Part shown: positions 63,941 through 64,000 of the stretch, in pieces | How the letters are laid out: every line of letters starts with the position of its first letter | Numbering within the stretch: position 1 is the stretch's first letter | Assembly: GCA_905221605.1 (NCBI GenBank) | Contig: CAJNDS010002137.1 | Span: 542,851-606,850, forward strand | DNA: 64,000 bases | DNA from: Symbiodinium natans | Lineage: Eukaryota; Sar; Dinophyceae; Suessiales; Symbiodiniaceae | Direction of reading: 5' to 3' | The notes under the pieces: model-generated | What the model was told of the DNA's origin: nothing | The model's database searches: none | What the model saw: only the letters and a program-made list of their open reading frames with translations | Translations under genes and position numbers: made by a program

Positions 63941-64000
63941 AGGAATGGCAGGGCCAACGTTAGCAAGGCACACCAGCCTTGGCCAACGTTAGGACAAAGA

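Larger units (their letters stand above)
61549..63996. mobile_element. Candidate ~2.45 kb element bounded by ~43 bp inverted repeats
   Basis: TCCTAACGTTGGCCAAGGCT... to ...CCTTGCTAACGTTGGCCC at 61549-61593 reappears in reverse complement at 63951-63994 with only a few mismatches in the centre. Each end is itself two TAACGTTGGCC copies around a GCCTT hairpin. The interior is unlike the flanks (very AT-rich, minisatellites) and has no transposase frame. A non-autonomous DNA element is the natural reading, but the right flank is only a few bases long before the window ends, so a target duplication cannot be checked. Confidence 0.5.

Overview
The window looks like nuclear DNA of a dinoflagellate (Symbiodiniaceae-like, inferred). 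The evidence is threefold. Two multi-exon genes can only be read through with GT, GC and GA donors, all with AG acceptors. TTTAGGG telomere-type repeats lie inside introns. An intact Ty1/copia polyprotein carries an LTR segment matching the 3' part of the dinoflagellate spliced leader. Coding density is low and most of the sequence is repeat-derived. Many translated open frames are antisense or low-complexity shadows.

Layout. 1-7.3 kb: short tandem duplications and two decayed gag-type retroelement remnants on opposite strands, one with a protease. 7.9-8.6 kb: a ~415 bp TG microsatellite. 10.6-11.3 kb: a minisatellite. 12.5-23.1 kb: the main host gene, which I resolve into 16 exons and about 2,261 aa: signal peptide, three PAN/apple-like domains, four CBM1 cellulose-binding modules in Thr-rich linkers, a cytochrome-b5-like HPGG segment, DUF1800 and DUF1501. 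In bacteria the last two are usually separate neighbouring genes. 24.2-28.8 kb: a dispersed repeat, an intronless secreted glycosyltransferase-like gene and decayed kelch exons. 33.3-36.4 kb: a tandem array of ~875 bp units, followed by U6-like fragments and a diverged unit copy. 39.4-40.3 kb: poly-C and a short repeat. 41.3-42.7 kb: a frameshifted SBBP beta-propeller gene.

43.0-53.9 kb: a complete 10.84 kb copia-type retrotransposon on the minus strand. It has two 446 bp LTRs with one mismatch, a 5 bp target duplication, a methionine half-tRNA-type primer site, a polypurine tract and one uninterrupted 3,321 aa frame. Besides Gag, protease, integrase, reverse transcriptase and RNase H, that frame holds a cytosine-methyltransferase-like segment without the catalytic Cys, a 2OG-Fe(II)-oxygenase-like segment and a C-terminal membrane plus metal-binding-like tail. 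It is inserted in an ~80 bp repeat array.

54.5-55.3 kb: a second copy of the 24 kb dispersed repeat. 57.9-60.7 kb: a kelch-repeat gene with at least five blades, each split by short GC/GA introns at equivalent places. 61.5-64.0 kb: a 2.45 kb, partly very AT-rich segment bounded by ~43 bp inverted repeats and filled with minisatellites.

The strongest novel candidates are the cellulose-binding DUF1800-DUF1501 fusion and the copia element with accessory enzyme-like domains and a spliced-leader-like LTR segment. Splice sites come from reading-frame continuity and family knowledge, not from transcripts.
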